From positions 1,984,001 through 2,048,000 of the forward strand of contig CAMGYJ010000011.1 of the NCBI GenBank assembly GCA_946122785.1: a stretch of 64,000 bases of DNA. The letters are read 5' to 3'. Position numbers and translations under genes: made by a program. Within the stretch, counting starts at the first letter, position 1, and each line of letters starts with the position of its first letter. The DNA is from Linum tenue (lineage: Eukaryota; Streptophyta; Magnoliopsida; Malpighiales; Linaceae). Shown here piece by piece: positions 32,201 through 44,334 of this stretch. The notes beneath the pieces were generated by a model, which ran no database searches, was not told the DNA's origin, and saw nothing but the letters and a program-made list of their open reading frames with translations.

Positions 32201-35200
32201 TAGGAATCCTGATTTGTGCTGTCATGTATCAACTTTCCTGGAGGGATGTATGGATATTGATCCTAAGCAGATTAGGTGGATTGGCCGTAGTATGTTTCAT
32301 AGTTTGGGAGGAAGCAATTTGTTTCATAGCTCCCAAATCTCTAAATTTAATTAGTGATTAATTTATTTGCCAATTTATCAGAGAAAAATGGAATGATATT
32401 CAAGTTACAACAAAGAGTAAGTGATTAATTCGTCATTAGCTTCAATGGTTGTAAATGGTCAATTGCGGTGGCCATAAAGCTATTGCTTTTTCATAAACTG
32501 AAACTCCTTGTCTTTTTTTCTTCAGGTGCAGTGGTGTTATGGGTAAGTATGCAGCTGGAGAGCTCAAGCCACCAATAACTGGTTTGTTTAGTTCCCTTCA
32601 TAATATATAAAATGAATGCATTTGGCTTCGATAGACCACTCTGGATCTAGGAACAACAAAGCGTGTACTCTATCATACAACATTTTGTAATTATTCATCT
32701 TTCCCCCCCTTCAGCTTCTTCTCATGGATCCGGGAAGCATCCTCAGCTGATGCCATCAACTCCAAGATGGGCTGTCGCAAATGGTGCTGGTGTCATACTA
32801 AGTGTGTGTGATGAGGAAGTTGCTCGATATGAGACTGCAACGTTAACTGCAGTTGCTGTCCCTGCTCTCTTACTCCCTCCTCCGACTACAGCTTTGGATG
32901 AGCATTTGGTTGCCGGGCTGCCAGCTCTGGAGCCTTACGCACGTTTGTTTCACAGGTGAATCTACTGATCACATTGTTAATTTAATTTCGGGAATTTTAC
33001 ATGCTCCTGCACTTTCTCATTATTGCATTACTATTGTCTAGATATTATGCCATTGCGACCCCTAGTGCAACACAAAGACTGCTTCTTGGACTCTTAGAAG
33101 CACCTCCATCATGGGCTCCAGATGCACTCGATGCTGCAGTACAGCTTGTGGAACTCCTCCGAGCGGCAGAAGATTATGCAAATGGCATCCGAGTGAGTTG
33201 GCATTATCATTAGCAAACTAGTTATATCCCTGATGAAAATTTGGATTACACGATGTCAAGATGCACTTGTGCTACTGACTTTAGCTTTCATTATCAATGT
33301 GCTAATGACCTTTCGATCTCATGTTTCTTTTTCTTCGTAAATCTTTAAATGCAGCTTCCCAGGAACTGGATGCATTTGCATTTCTTGCGTGCAATAGGGA
33401 CTGCAATGTCGATGGGACCCGGAATTGCTGCCGATGCTGCTGCTGCTCTACTCTTCCGTATATTATCGCAGCCTGCATTGCTCTTCCCTCCTCTGAGACA
33501 AGTTGACGGAGTCAAAGTTCAGCATGAACCTTTAGGTGAATACATCTCAAGCTACAGAAGACAGGTAAATATGAGCGTCAGATTGATGTGTCTTTTAATT
33601 GCAGTAGAGCCATGAACATGAACATGACCCAAAAAAGATTATCAATGACCAGATAGAAGTGCCAGCAGCCGAAGCAACCATCGAAGCTACCGCCCAGGGA
33701 ATCGCGTCCATGCTATGTGCACATGGTCCTGAAGTAGAGTGGAGAATCTGCACCATATGGGAAGCTGCCTACGGCCTAATTCCTCTTGGTTCATCGGTTG
33801 TTGATCTCCCCGAAATCATCGTTGCAGCTCCACTGCAACCTCCAACACTTTCATGGAACCTCTACATTCCTCTACTGAAAGTCCTTGAGTACCTCCCCCG
33901 CGGAAGCCCCTCGGAAGCATGTCTAATGAAGATATTTGTCGCTACCGTTGAAGCTATCCTCCGCCGGACATTCCCACCGGAATCTTCTTCCTCTGCCACC
34001 GAACAAGCAAGTAAAACAATGAGCTATTATCATCAGTCTGCTTCCAAGAACCTTGCTGTAGCAGAACTCCGCACTATGGTGCACTCGCTCTTCCTCGAAT
34101 CATGTGCTGCACCAGAGCTGGCTTCCCGCTTGCTCTTCGTAGTGCTGACTGTCTGTGTCAGCTACGAAGCTCAGACCTCAAATGGCGGCAACAAGAGACA
34201 AAGAGGTGGCGATTTGAGGTCTAGGAAGACAAGGAAGCAAGGGCCTGTCGCTGCCTTTGATTCGTATGTTCTCGCTGCCGTTTGTGCCCTAGCTTGTGAG
34301 CTCCAGCTGTTCCCTTTCATTTCTCCTCATGGTGGGATGAACAACAACAGAAATTCACAGTGCGGAGAAGCCAAATTGCCTGCAAAGATGAGTAATGGAT
34401 CATCTTCAGCGATTGGTGATATGAGGAGCAGCATTGATTCTGCAATCAATCATACTCGGCGATTGCTGGCAATTCTGGAAGCTCTGTTCTCATTGAAGCC
34501 GTCGTCCGTTGGGACATCGTGGGGTTACAGCTCAAACGAGATTGTTGCGGCAGCTATGGTCGCTGCTCATGTATCGGAGCTATTTCGGAGGTCGAAAGCT
34601 TGTATGCATGCTCTCGCTGTCTTCATTCGCTGCAAATGGGATGAAGAGATACACAGCAGGGCTTCATCGCTGTACAGCCTCATCGACATCCATAGTAAAG
34701 CGGTGGCTTCCATAGTAAACAAGGCAGAACCCTTGGAAGCGAGTTTTTCAGTGCCTGTCTGGAACAAGTCCCTTCTGGCTTTTGAAGGTAAGAAGAAGAA
34801 TCGAAACGGAAGCATTGGTGGTGGGTTTGAAACAGGTCAATCATCTGGTCAGCAACCTGGGGAATCTTCATATCTAGAGGCGAAGGTGAAATCAGGGAAG
34901 GGGATTGAAGGGTTCTCGTTGGATGCTTCGGATTTGGCAAATTTCTTGACAAAAGATAGGCACCTTGGATTCAGTTGCAGCGCGCAAGTTCTGCTGAGAT
35001 CGGTTCTTGCTGAGAAACAAGAACTGTGCTTCTCAGTTGTCTCTCTGCTGTGGCACAAGTTGATAGCAGCGCCCGAAACTCAGCCTAGTGCTGAAAGCAC
35101 TTCTGCCCAGCAAGGATGGAGACAGGTATGTGTAACTTCCAACATATAAACTGGACATTAGAGAAAAAAACTTGTTTAGTATGTGGTATAGTAAGGGTAT

Positions 35201-36685
35201 TAAACGAGTTGAAATATGCAGGTCGTTGATGCGATGTGCAATGTGGTGTCAGCTTCACCAGCGAAAGCAGCTACAGCAGTTGTTCTTCAGGTCTAAATTT
35301 TGTTTTCTCTTTTACATTTCTCACGAAGTGAAGAACTACAGGCAATTTTATATGCATCTGCTATTGAGACTTTTTTTTTATGAGAAATTTAGATCACTTT
35401 CATGACCGTGTATTACTGTCAGGCGGATAGGGAATTGCAACCTTGGATTGCCAAAGATGACGAGAACAGTCAAAAGATATGGCGAGTCAATCAGCGGATA
35501 GTCAAGCTAATTGGTGAGCTCATGCGAAATCACGACACCCCTGAATCATTGGTGATCTTAGCAAGTGCGTCAGATCTGCTTCTACGCGCCACAGATGGGA
35601 TGCTCGTCGATGGGGAAGCTTGCACTTTGCCTCAATTAGAGGTGACAAACCAACCATAAATTGTCTCTCTCTGGCTTATCACATTTCCAAGTGAACCATA
35701 TGTTTGTTTCAGTAATCTGGTCAGCTTATTAGGCCTACTGATTTTCAGGGTCAATTACATCAGAACTCGCTGAGAAATCAGTCAATTTGATCTTTAATAG
35801 ATGTGTCACAGAGGTCTGAAGTAACTAACAGAAGAACTACTCTGTCCACAAACGTTAAGTTCTGTGTAGCAAAAACGTCACAATATAGACACTTGTTCGA
35901 ATAACATACAGGGAAAGTGAGGGATTATGGTAGTTTCAAGTAAATATGGGTTGGATTCGGGTTGAGCAACGAGTCTAGTTAGGATCAAATTGTGAGTTAT
36001 AATAGGTGTTCTATAGCTAGGATTCATCATGACTTTTTCCTGTTAGTAGTTTGAGGATCGGCACATTAGCCTGAACAATTCTGATGAAAAAGATGGACTT
36101 GGCGATTGATTGGTTAGTGTTCATGTTATGTATTCCTTTTATCTGTGACCTAAAACTATTGCAAATTTCAACCTTAACAGCTACTGGAAGCAACAGCGAG
36201 AGCAGTTCGGCCAGTGGTGACTTGGGGAGAAACGGGATGTGCTGTTGCGGATGGTCTCTCGAATCTCCTCAAGGTAAATAAACCCCGAAAAAATCTTGTC
36301 ATGCAAGCTACTGTCCAGCTACAAAATTTCTTGTCCACGAAGGCATTGTGAATATGACACAGTTCTTCATTGAATGCAGTGTCGTCTACCAGCAACAGTC
36401 CGATGCCTATCTCACCCCAGCGCTCACGTCCGAGCTCTGAGCATGTCGGTACTCCGGGACATCCTGCACAACACGTCGATAAAAACGTTCCACAAGCATG
36501 CCGAGAAGAATGGCGCCAACGGTACTCGTTCCTCGTACCAGTACTTCAATGTCGACGTCATCGACTGGCAAGCAGACATCGACAAGTGTTTGGCATGGGA
36601 AGCTCACAGCCAACTGGCGAGAGGGATGCCTATCGAGTTTCTCGACGCTGCAGCAAAGGAACTAGGTTGCACCATCTCTATCTGA
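29210..36685 (+). CDS. GI: GIGANTEA, circadian clock and flowering-time protein (14 coding exons, 1150 aa)
   Basis: GI is a large plant-specific nuclear/cytosolic scaffold that, with FKF1, ZTL and HSP90, controls turnover of CDF repressors and TOC1, linking clock to photoperiodic flowering. Exons: 29210-29305, 31252-31323, 31418-31472, 31583-31725, 31895-32163, 32526-32581, 32715-32955, 33042-33192, 33355-33564, 33653-35125, 35222-35290, 35423-35641, 36181-36273, 36380-36685. The joined frame is open, 3453 bp with stop; Arabidopsis GI is 1173 aa. Diagnostic blocks include SSERWIDSLQ, YFGQFTSEQFPDDIAE, VLHHPEHGHAVVLPIISCL, WALACGEILRILTHYNRPIY and, at the end, KELGCTISI. Start is the conserved MAAAATSSERW. 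Intron 1 (1.95 kb) has no supported gene. No truncation seen; promoter region is duplicated and transposon-rich. Confidence 0.97.
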
Positions 36686-38162
36686 CATGATCATCATCAC
36701 TTACAGGCCACAGATCAAAGCTACACACGATTTTTCGTTCTCAGTATATAGTCAGGGAGCTGACGGCGGAAGGGAGTAGAGCTGCTGAATAGGGGTCAAT
36801 CAATCATGATCAAAGAATGGGGTGTAGTGTAATACTTCTTCATGATGTTGTTTGGTTTCTGTTTCCAGCTGCTGCTCTGTTTCCAAGTCCATATGTTGTA
36901 TCTTATTCGTGCTTTTTTCGGGGATTCGACGACAATGATGGGTTTTAGAACAAAGAAAGAACTGAGAAATTGAGTTATGTTGATATACATTGGAGTTTCT
37001 CTTTGTGTATTCAAAAGATGAAATTGATGTAATGTTGATATATTAGAGTTCGTATATTGGGAACTATATATGACATAGAGAGCAGCTCCGCTAATTAAGG
37101 GGTTAGTTTCGCAACCACGTAAACTTTCAGTGACTAAAACTGAAATTAGCCATAACCTTTTATACGGTGCGTTTCATTTTTGTATTCGCTACGCTCTAGA
37201 CTTCCGTTCCTCCTTCCTTAACCTTTGATCAACGGCAGCACAAAGAGTCGCCGGCTTCGCAGTCCTTCTCCGCGCCCAAATCCAGCCACCGCCGCTACTC
37301 CCTCGAAATCGCAGAACCCGGCGGCGGAAGTCTACGCCGACATTTTCCTTTCCCGGGATTACTTCTAGTTCGACTGTCCATTAGTCGTACGCAGGGACGA
37401 AGCAGGTAACTCGACTGAATCTCTATCTTCGTTTGCTGAGATTTTCTTTCTTCTGCTGAATCAGAACCCAATTAGTGGGCGCGAATACACAGATTGGCTG
37501 CCTCTCCGTTTTGATTTTCAGCGATCCGGATGCCTTCTGGGCCGATGAATGTCTGAAAATTTAGCTTTTGTTCATGAAGTGCTCCAACATTTTTGAGCTA
37601 GGGTTTGGGGTTTTAGGATTTGCTTTTCCTGCTGTGGCTTCTTCTGCTTAAATTGCAATTGATTAGCTCATTAGCTCAGAAGAAGTGAACAAACCTGCTT
37701 GTTTTGCTAGTTGGGTTTTCTAGCTCAGGTTTCTGTGGCGTGGTATTTTGGTGATAGAACCGTCTTCAGTGACAGCTCTACTTAGCTTCTGTTTCATATC
37801 GACCTCGTTGAATCATGTTGAGAGTGCTCAGTTTTATGTCAGCATTCGTCGTTGATGTTTGGGTAGGCTTTGTACGCATTTTTTAAAATGGTGACATTTC
37901 CCTCAAGATGTCCATTTTCATGATGCAATTTTAGCTTTTGATATAACTCCTAGAGCTAACTTCTTCTATTTGATCAAATAAAGAACTAAGAAGGATATTT
38001 CTATCACATGTTTCTGAAGTCTTAAGTTCATAGTTCAAGTGCTTCAAGATAGCTTTACTGTTGGTCGACTCTGTGTGTAATTGCTTTCAAAGTTCTGTAA
38101 GCGAGCTTTCCTATTCCTTTTTCAGCAGCTGGTTCGATCTCTTGATGCAACTTCATTTCAAA
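36686..38162. other. GI 3' region, spacer, and leader of the WD40 gene
   Basis: 36686-37190 is GI 3'UTR and spacer without a gene. A CT-rich leader begins around 37200; a donor after 37406 and the acceptor at 38125 bound a probable 5'UTR intron of the following WD40 gene. Confidence 0.55.
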
Positions 38163-39209
38163 ATGGCAGGTGCAAAGATGCAAGTCATTCCTAGTGAAAA
38201 CCCTCTCTCGGTTTCTGGTCCCAGGCCCATGGAATGGTCGACTGTTCCATACGCTGGTCCTGGAGGACCTGCTTCCAACGGTAAAAACCGAACTTCAAGC
38301 TTGGAGTCACCCATAATGCTGCTTACTGGTCATCAAAGTGCCATCTACACTCTTAAATTCAACCCCACCGGAGACCTCATTGCATCGGGTTCACACGACA
38401 AGGAGATATTCCTGTGGAATGTCCACGGCGATTGCAAAAACTTCATGGTCCTAAAGGGCCACAAAAATGCAGTCCTCGATCTCCACTGGACCACCGACGG
38501 ATCAATGATTATATCAGCCAGCCCCGACAAAACTGTCAGGGCATGGGACGTCGAGACAGGGAAACAGATCAAGAAAATGGCCGAGCACTCGTCATTCGTA
38601 AACTCGTGCTGTCCTTCCAGGCGTGGCCCGCCACTCCTCGTCAGTGGTTCTGATGACGGGACAGCCAAGCTCTGGGACCTACGCCAGCGCGGCGCCATCG
38701 GGACGTTCCCTGACAAGTACCAGATCACGGCAGTGGGGTTCTCCGATGCTTCGGACAAGATATTCACAGCTGGAATCGACAACGAGGTGAAGGTGTGGGA
38801 CATCAGGAAGGGTGAAGTGACGATGAAGCTCGAGGGGCATCAGGATATGATCACTGGGATGCAGCTGAGCCCCGACGGATCTTATCTCTTGACCAATGGT
38901 ATGGATAATAAGCTGTGTATTTGGGACATGAGGCCTTATGCGCCACAGAATCGGTGTGTGAAGATTTTGGAAGGGCACCAGCACAACTTTGAGAAGAATC
39001 TGCTGAAATGTGGGTGGTCTCCTGATGGAAGCAAGGTTACTGCTGGTAGTTCTGATCGGATGGTCTATATATGGGATACTACCACTCGAAGGATACTGTA
39101 CAAGCTTCCTGGCCATACTGGCTCGGTCAACGAGTGTGTCTTTCACCCGACTGAACCGATTCTTGGATCGTGCAGCAGCGACAAGCAGATTTACCTTGGG
39201 GAGATATGA
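38163..39209 (+). CDS. U5 snRNP 40-kDa WD40 protein (SNRNP40-like), 348 aa
   Basis: A WD40 beta-propeller expected to be a component of the U5 snRNP and spliceosome, contacting PRP8 in the nucleus. One coding exon. I start at ATG 38163 (MAGAKMQVIPSENPLS) because the acceptor at 38125 and family length favour it; the longer open frame from 38061 runs through the intron. Seven repeats are visible, each with GH and WD: LTGHQSAIYTL...IFLWNV, LKGHKNAVLDL...VRAWDV, a divergent third repeat ending AKLWDL, then VKVWDI, LEGHQDMITGM...LCIWDM, a repeat with VYIWDT, and LPGHTGSVNEC...IYLGEI. Length and repeat order fit the single-copy plant SNRNP40 family. No defect. Confidence 0.9.
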   Translation: MAGAKMQVIPSENPLSVSGPRPMEWSTVPYAGPGGPASNGKNRTSSLESPIMLLTGHQSAIYTLKFNPTGDLIASGSHDKEIFLWNVHGDCKNFMVLKGHKNAVLDLHWTTDGSMIISASPDKTVRAWDVETGKQIKKMAEHSSFVNSCCPSRRGPPLLVSGSDDGTAKLWDLRQRGAIGTFPDKYQITAVGFSDASDKIFTAGIDNEVKVWDIRKGEVTMKLEGHQDMITGMQLSPDGSYLLTNGMDNKLCIWDMRPYAPQNRCVKILEGHQHNFEKNLLKCGWSPDGSKVTAGSSDRMVYIWDTTTRRILYKLPGHTGSVNECVFHPTEPILGSCSSDKQIYLGEI

Positions 39210-40060
39210 TTAAGAGTAGCCACGAACTGTGCCAACCGCGAACCGTTGGAAGCATCGTTTTGGCCTTTGGGTGTATGGGGGTAGTGTCTTGTGTTGTATC
39301 GTTTAGGTTTCTTGCAACCTGAGCTTGAAGTTTGAACCTTTGATTTAAAGGCCCGTCTTTCCTTAGGGCAATGTTCTATTATTTACTGATGTTTTCTGAT
39401 ACTGCTGTGGGGTTTTTTTATCTTATTCATCCGCATTGAACTGGAAAGTCTGGGACTGTTAATAACTCGCATAAAACTCCAGTGACTATTAATGTAATTT
39501 ACATTCTTTTCGAAGAGACGACGCCGTTTATGTTAAACCGAGGCGTTTCGTTCAGCACAAATGGGCTTTGGGCCTTCTTGTCCTTTACATATCTTGCCAG
39601 GCAGTGGTCAAGTGCGGTGACCCTCACGGCACTTAACCATAGACCCAGATTGTCCTTTCTCTCCGTTTCAGCCTCTGCTTTCCTTTCATTTTTCTCTGAG
39701 TGGCGTATATATAGAAACCAAATTTTTTTTTCCAAAGGAACAAAAAAGAGGAAACGCATAGAGGAGAAAAAACGGGGCAGCCCCCATTCGCTCTTCCAGT
39801 GAGATTTCGTTTCGACCTTAAACGTAGGGTGAAGGAAGGGAAGAACCCTAGACGGTTCAATAAAACACAAAAAAAAGTCGAATTGGTGGGGATTATCGAT
39901 TGATTTTTTTTGGGTTGTCTTGCGAATTGGTGGAATTCTGCGTTGTGGGATTTGTGTTGGGAGATTGAAAGGTGTGTTCTTTGGTCTCTCTGAATCCCTG
40001 TTCGGTGGGGTTCGCCTGAGGGATTTTTTTACAGTTTTCTTCGTTTTGGGTTCACGAGCG
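39210..40060. other. Spacer and leader of the next gene
   Basis: Holds the 3'UTR of the WD40 gene, an AT-rich gap, and from about 39700 the leader of the gene starting at 40061. The minus-strand open frame at 39499-40122 overlaps this promoter and the next first exon and has no family features; I do not call it. Confidence 0.5.
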
Positions 40061-41714
40061 ATGGGGAAGAAGAGGAAATCCGTGGCGACGAGCCTGGATG
40101 AGGTGGATCGGACCATGTACACGACGTTCTGCAGCGCCGCCAGCTCCCTGACTCAGCTCTACACCCAGGCCATGAATCACCAGAAGCTCACTTTCCAAGC
40201 TGGGGAGCGTCACGGCCTTGTAAGATCTCCCCTCTTTTTCTTAACCCTGATTTTATCCGTGTCGGCGATGGAATTTTTTTCCTGTTTGTGGCAATTGTTG
40301 CATTTTGTTGTTGATTGCTGTCTGTGTGGATAGACTTTTGGAGTTGGAAATCTATGGGGATGGCTTTTGTTTGGATTCTTGCTTATGTGTGATGGTTGTC
40401 GTGATTTGTTCAGTTTACTGGTTTCATCTGAAGCACATGTTGAAGTTTTTGGTGGAGATAAGATGCTTTTGTTGGCCATATGTGGCTTAGGTTTACTTTT
40501 GAGTGTTTCTAGCCATTCAGTGGAGGCGTTGAAGGAAGCTGGCAATTGAAGATAATTTCTTTTATGGAGTCCCCTATTTCACTTGCAATTGAAGATGGTT
40601 TTACTAGTTGGACCCGCAGGTAGTGTAAGGAAGATAAGAAATTAATGATAATCGAGCCATTAGGGAGGGAGTGAATACATAATCGAGCCATTAGGGAAGT
40701 AAATGCTGCTTCTGTTTACCCTTAGTGAAGTTTTGTTTGAGAGGGTCATATAGTGAAGAGGAAAGTTGTGATTTTTTCTTAGTGGAAAAGTTTTGATATG
40801 ATCAATTAAGGTTAAGTGTTTGCTGCTGACTTGGGTAGTGCCTCGTAGGAGTTTTCATGGTTGCCTTCCAGTAGGATTTTAGTTCTTAGCTTGTAGGTTG
40901 CCTCTCTTGCTCTCTTCTGGCCAAATTTGGTCTGGCTTTACTTTTATTTTTAGCAGGGTCTTTGTTGTCTTTTATTTTGTGTTCTATAGCTTCTTGATTA
41001 GATTGTTTTTGTACATTAGATACATGATTATCCTGGCTTATGTGCTCATCTGTATCATATGTACAGGAAAAACTCTACCAGTGGATTTGGCGGCAGCAAG
41101 AGGCTGGTTCGAGGGTGGCAACTTCTGATGTCCTCAATTATATTCAGGTTAGTCTGAACTTTTCATGGCTAATAGATTCTGTTAGTATACAATCATATTA
41201 ATGAAATATTCAACTTCACACACAGACCTTGTGATTTGGTTCGTGTCTGTTTGATATGTGTGGCTAATAACATCATACATAAATTACTGTTATCCTCTGC
41301 AATTAATCAAATCAATTTTGTATCATGCTGTAGAATGAGCTGGATTACTGTGGAGAAGAGCCATCAATGTCTCCAAGAGCACAACCACAGAACATCCAAC
41401 CACCAATGCAGTCATTGAGTTCCGGCTTTCTGAATTCCTCAATTTCATCAGGTTCTTCTGGACCAACAAGTGTTAGCCAAGTCAGCCGCAACGAGCACTG
41501 CGATCAGCAGTCGAAGAACTCAGTCTTCTCCAATGCTTTGTCCAGCCCAGTCCGAAGAAATCTCCAGAACTACCACATTGCTCAGGGCGGCGGCTATTAC
41601 CCAGCTGGTGCAGCAGCGCCTCCTCCTGGGAACGGACCCCGCAACAACGACAGCACCTTTCTTCAGCAACAAAACCGGGATACGCATTCTAATGATTCCT
41701 CTATGGACATCTAG
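40061..41714 (+). CDS. Small conserved plant protein of unknown function (206 aa, 3 exons)
   Basis: Exons 40061-40219, 41067-41147 and 41334-41714 join in frame (621 bp). The N-terminus is basic (MGKKRKS), possibly a nuclear signal. Residues about 10-80 look helical and strongly conserved in style (DEVDRTMYTTFCSAA, QLYTQAMNHQKL, EKLYQWIWRQQE, VLNYIQNELDYCGEE). The remainder is Ser/Gln/Asn-rich and probably disordered, ending SNDSSMDI. I recall this family in plant proteomes, sometimes carried under a holocarboxylase synthetase label, but no biotin-ligase motif is visible, so I give no function. Splice borders are canonical and the start follows a clean leader. Confidence 0.78.
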
Positions 41715-42944
41715 GAAGGACGGTAAAGGGGTTTTGTGCCACGTGCCTGGTCGAATAGACAACGAAGGCATTGCATTTGCAAAACCCTGTTTAGTCTACC
41801 TGCTGGTTCATGTGGTCTCTTTAAGGCTTGTGGAACCAAACAGGTTAGCATCAGATGAAGCAATAATCAGATGCTGCTGCTACTGGTGCTACTAGTTGAA
41901 GTGTGCATGCTGATGAAGACGAAGAAGAAGAGGAAGATTGAAGAATGCTGAAAGTTCGACCATTGGGGGCGTTTCTGCTCGGTGCTGAAAGGCTTTTTCA
42001 TTAGTTGGGGTTGTTTGGTTGAAAGTTATATCTGGTTTCTGTCATCCTTTCTGTAATTCTGATTTTCATTTTGAAATGGTCATTCTGAATTGGTTTGAGG
42101 GGGTGGGAGTGATCGATCACCATGTAAAGAGAGCTCTTTGTTTGTTAATTTGGTGGCAATCTCTTTCTCTGCTGTCTTCTTCTTCTTCAATGTTTCTATT
42201 GTTAGTGTAAGGTGGTCTCTTGTTTGCTGTAACTCTTCTCTTTTACTATTGTAGCTTTGTCTAGTCATATGCTATAGCGAGACATTATGGTTAAAGTAGA
42301 AATTTCCTCAATCTATCATGTTGAAGGCCAGTTCCTTTGTTATTCTATTGAAATGTCTATATGTTAGGGGAAAACAAAATTGCATTGTTAGTCGAGTGGA
42401 TATATCGTAAGGAGGGCGTTTGACCTTGAACTTGTTATGACAGTACTTTGTGGCTTCCTTTCAAGAAAGATGAACAATGTGTCTAAGTGTGCACTTATAG
42501 ATCGAGTAACTTCATTTCTCTCCCTTTTTACAATAAATTGGGGTTATCGTTACAAAGTTAGGTTGAGTTAAGTTTGTGCGATTCCATTAACGTAAGTTCA
42601 GATCCAATTCAACAATATTTAGTTAGACCATAAGTCCCTAATTCACCACCAACTAAACTAAACAATTAAGGAAAGCAATGATTAGTAATTAAACACATTA
42701 TTACTTACCATCTTCATACAAAGCAAAGCACTTTAAAAGCTAAGCTTACCAAACAAAAGCAAACTTTCCCTTTACAGTTTACCCCCTCGCACTTCCCATG
42801 AAAAGGTGAGACCTTTCCTCATATTAAAATAGCTTCCCTTATGTTCAAAGAAGATGTTAATTTCAAAGTTCATAAAAAAGACATATCCCCAAATAAAATC
42901 CTGTAAAATAATTAATTAATGGAAGTGAAATATTAGAGGAACTC
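41715..42944. other. 3' region and AT-rich spacer
   Basis: The first few hundred bases are probably the 3'UTR of the preceding gene. I see no gene in the rest. Confidence 0.5.
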
Positions 42945-43653
42945 GAGTCGTTTGGTTTTGGCGATAGTTAAATCGATGTATGGTCAATAGTAAATGCATA
43001 ATAATATATATGTATATAAGAAAATTGGTGTGATAGTTTGTGTCAAATCTCCATCAAACAATCTCAAAGAAAACTTGAGATTTAACTATTACTCATTTTG
43101 AGTGATAGTTTGTGTCAAATCAAGCAAACAATGCATATATTGTTTGCGCAGAAATCGTTTGGAAGTTGCGAATGTTAAATCGTTGCATTGTAATGAATCA
43201 CCATAATATAAATGCATGTATTGAAACAATAGATACATTTTAACAATACATTGTTTGGTTGTTGAGATTCTATTTTATGCATTGATTTACATAAAGTTAC
43301 TTTTATGGGGAATGTCACATTTATCCTTAACTTTTAGAATAAGACAAAAACTATTGGGGATATAAATGGAAGGAAAAAGTTGACACAAATCTAAAACCAA
43401 CAATCATAACTTTTAGTTGAGATTGTATAATGCATCATTTTTTGTGATTGTTGGTGGGACCTACCTAAAACAATGCATGCATTGTTTAACACTTTGGCAC
43501 TTCCAAACATTGTATTGTGCACAATAGATGTATTCAACAAACACAATTCTAACAATCACAACTTCCAAATAAAAATAAAAAAACGATGTATTGTGGACAT
43601 TACATGCATTGTAACTATCACAACCAACTATCACCAAAACCAAACGATCCCTC
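42945..43653. mobile_element. MITE-like element (GTCGTTTGG family), 709 bp
   Basis: Left end GAGTCGTTTGGTTTTGGCGA and right end (reverse-complemented) GAGGGATCGTTTGGTTTTGG form terminal inverted repeats that continue with GATAGTT. Inside is the motif ACTCATTTTGAGTGAT, shared with the elements at 51958 and 55386. AT-rich and without an ORF of note. Confidence 0.7.
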
Positions 43654-43880
43654 AAAATAATGAGTTAAGATATAATATTTTTTACATTGAATATGTTTTT
43701 TACTCTACAAAAATTATCAAGTATTATTTTTTTTTAAAAATTTCTATCCAGAAATTGTCAAGTGTTTCAGATTATTATAGAGTAAAAAAGCAGTAATATA
43801 ACAATTAACAAGCCTAAATTATTCCTAAATTGGGAGGCTGGTCAATGTAACCTTTTCAAGTAGGCATTAAAATTCACTAA

Positions 43881-44334
43881 GGGTCGTTTGGAAGTTGGGA
43901 GTCTATGAATATGTGTATTCTTGCAATGTATGTATTCTAAGTATAGTGATTGTAAGAAATAGATGATTGTAAGAATATGTTGTTTGGTAGTTGTGATTAT
44001 TACTTTTGAAGAATATAAGAATTCTCACTTTAATGACCAAAATGACTTATATAGCCTTGAAATTCTCTTTATATAATCATTGAAGGAGGGGCAAATATGA
44101 AATATATAAAAAAGAATAAGGATAAGTGTGCAAAAAAGCAATTAAAAAAGTAAAGTAAGAGAATCTCACCTTTTTGTAGAGATTCTAAAATGGATGATTC
44201 TAACCATTTGAGATTCTAAAGTTTCATTTAAATGCATGCATTCTGAATAAGTTTATTTCAAAAAAATATGGATTGTAAAAAATACACACATTCATAGAAT
44301 CACTCATCTAAACTCCTAACTTTCAAAGGACCCC
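43881..44334. mobile_element. MITE of the GGGTCGTTTGG family, TAA target-site duplication
   Basis: Begins GGGTCGTTTGGAAGTTGGGA and ends with the near complement (TCCTAACTTTC..GGACCCC). Flanked by TAA on both sides (43878-43880, 44335-44337). A 3-bp TAA duplication and GGG-type termini fit Tourist-like PIF/Harbinger MITEs. No ORF. Confidence 0.75.

Noticed and set aside
38061..38162. N-terminal extension of the WD40 protein
   Set aside because: This stretch contains the probable 5'UTR intron acceptor at 38125; the family start MAGAKM fits ATG 38163.
39499..40122. 207-aa minus-strand ORF
   Set aside because: Antisense to the leader and first exon of the gene at 40061; composition is random and no domain is visible.
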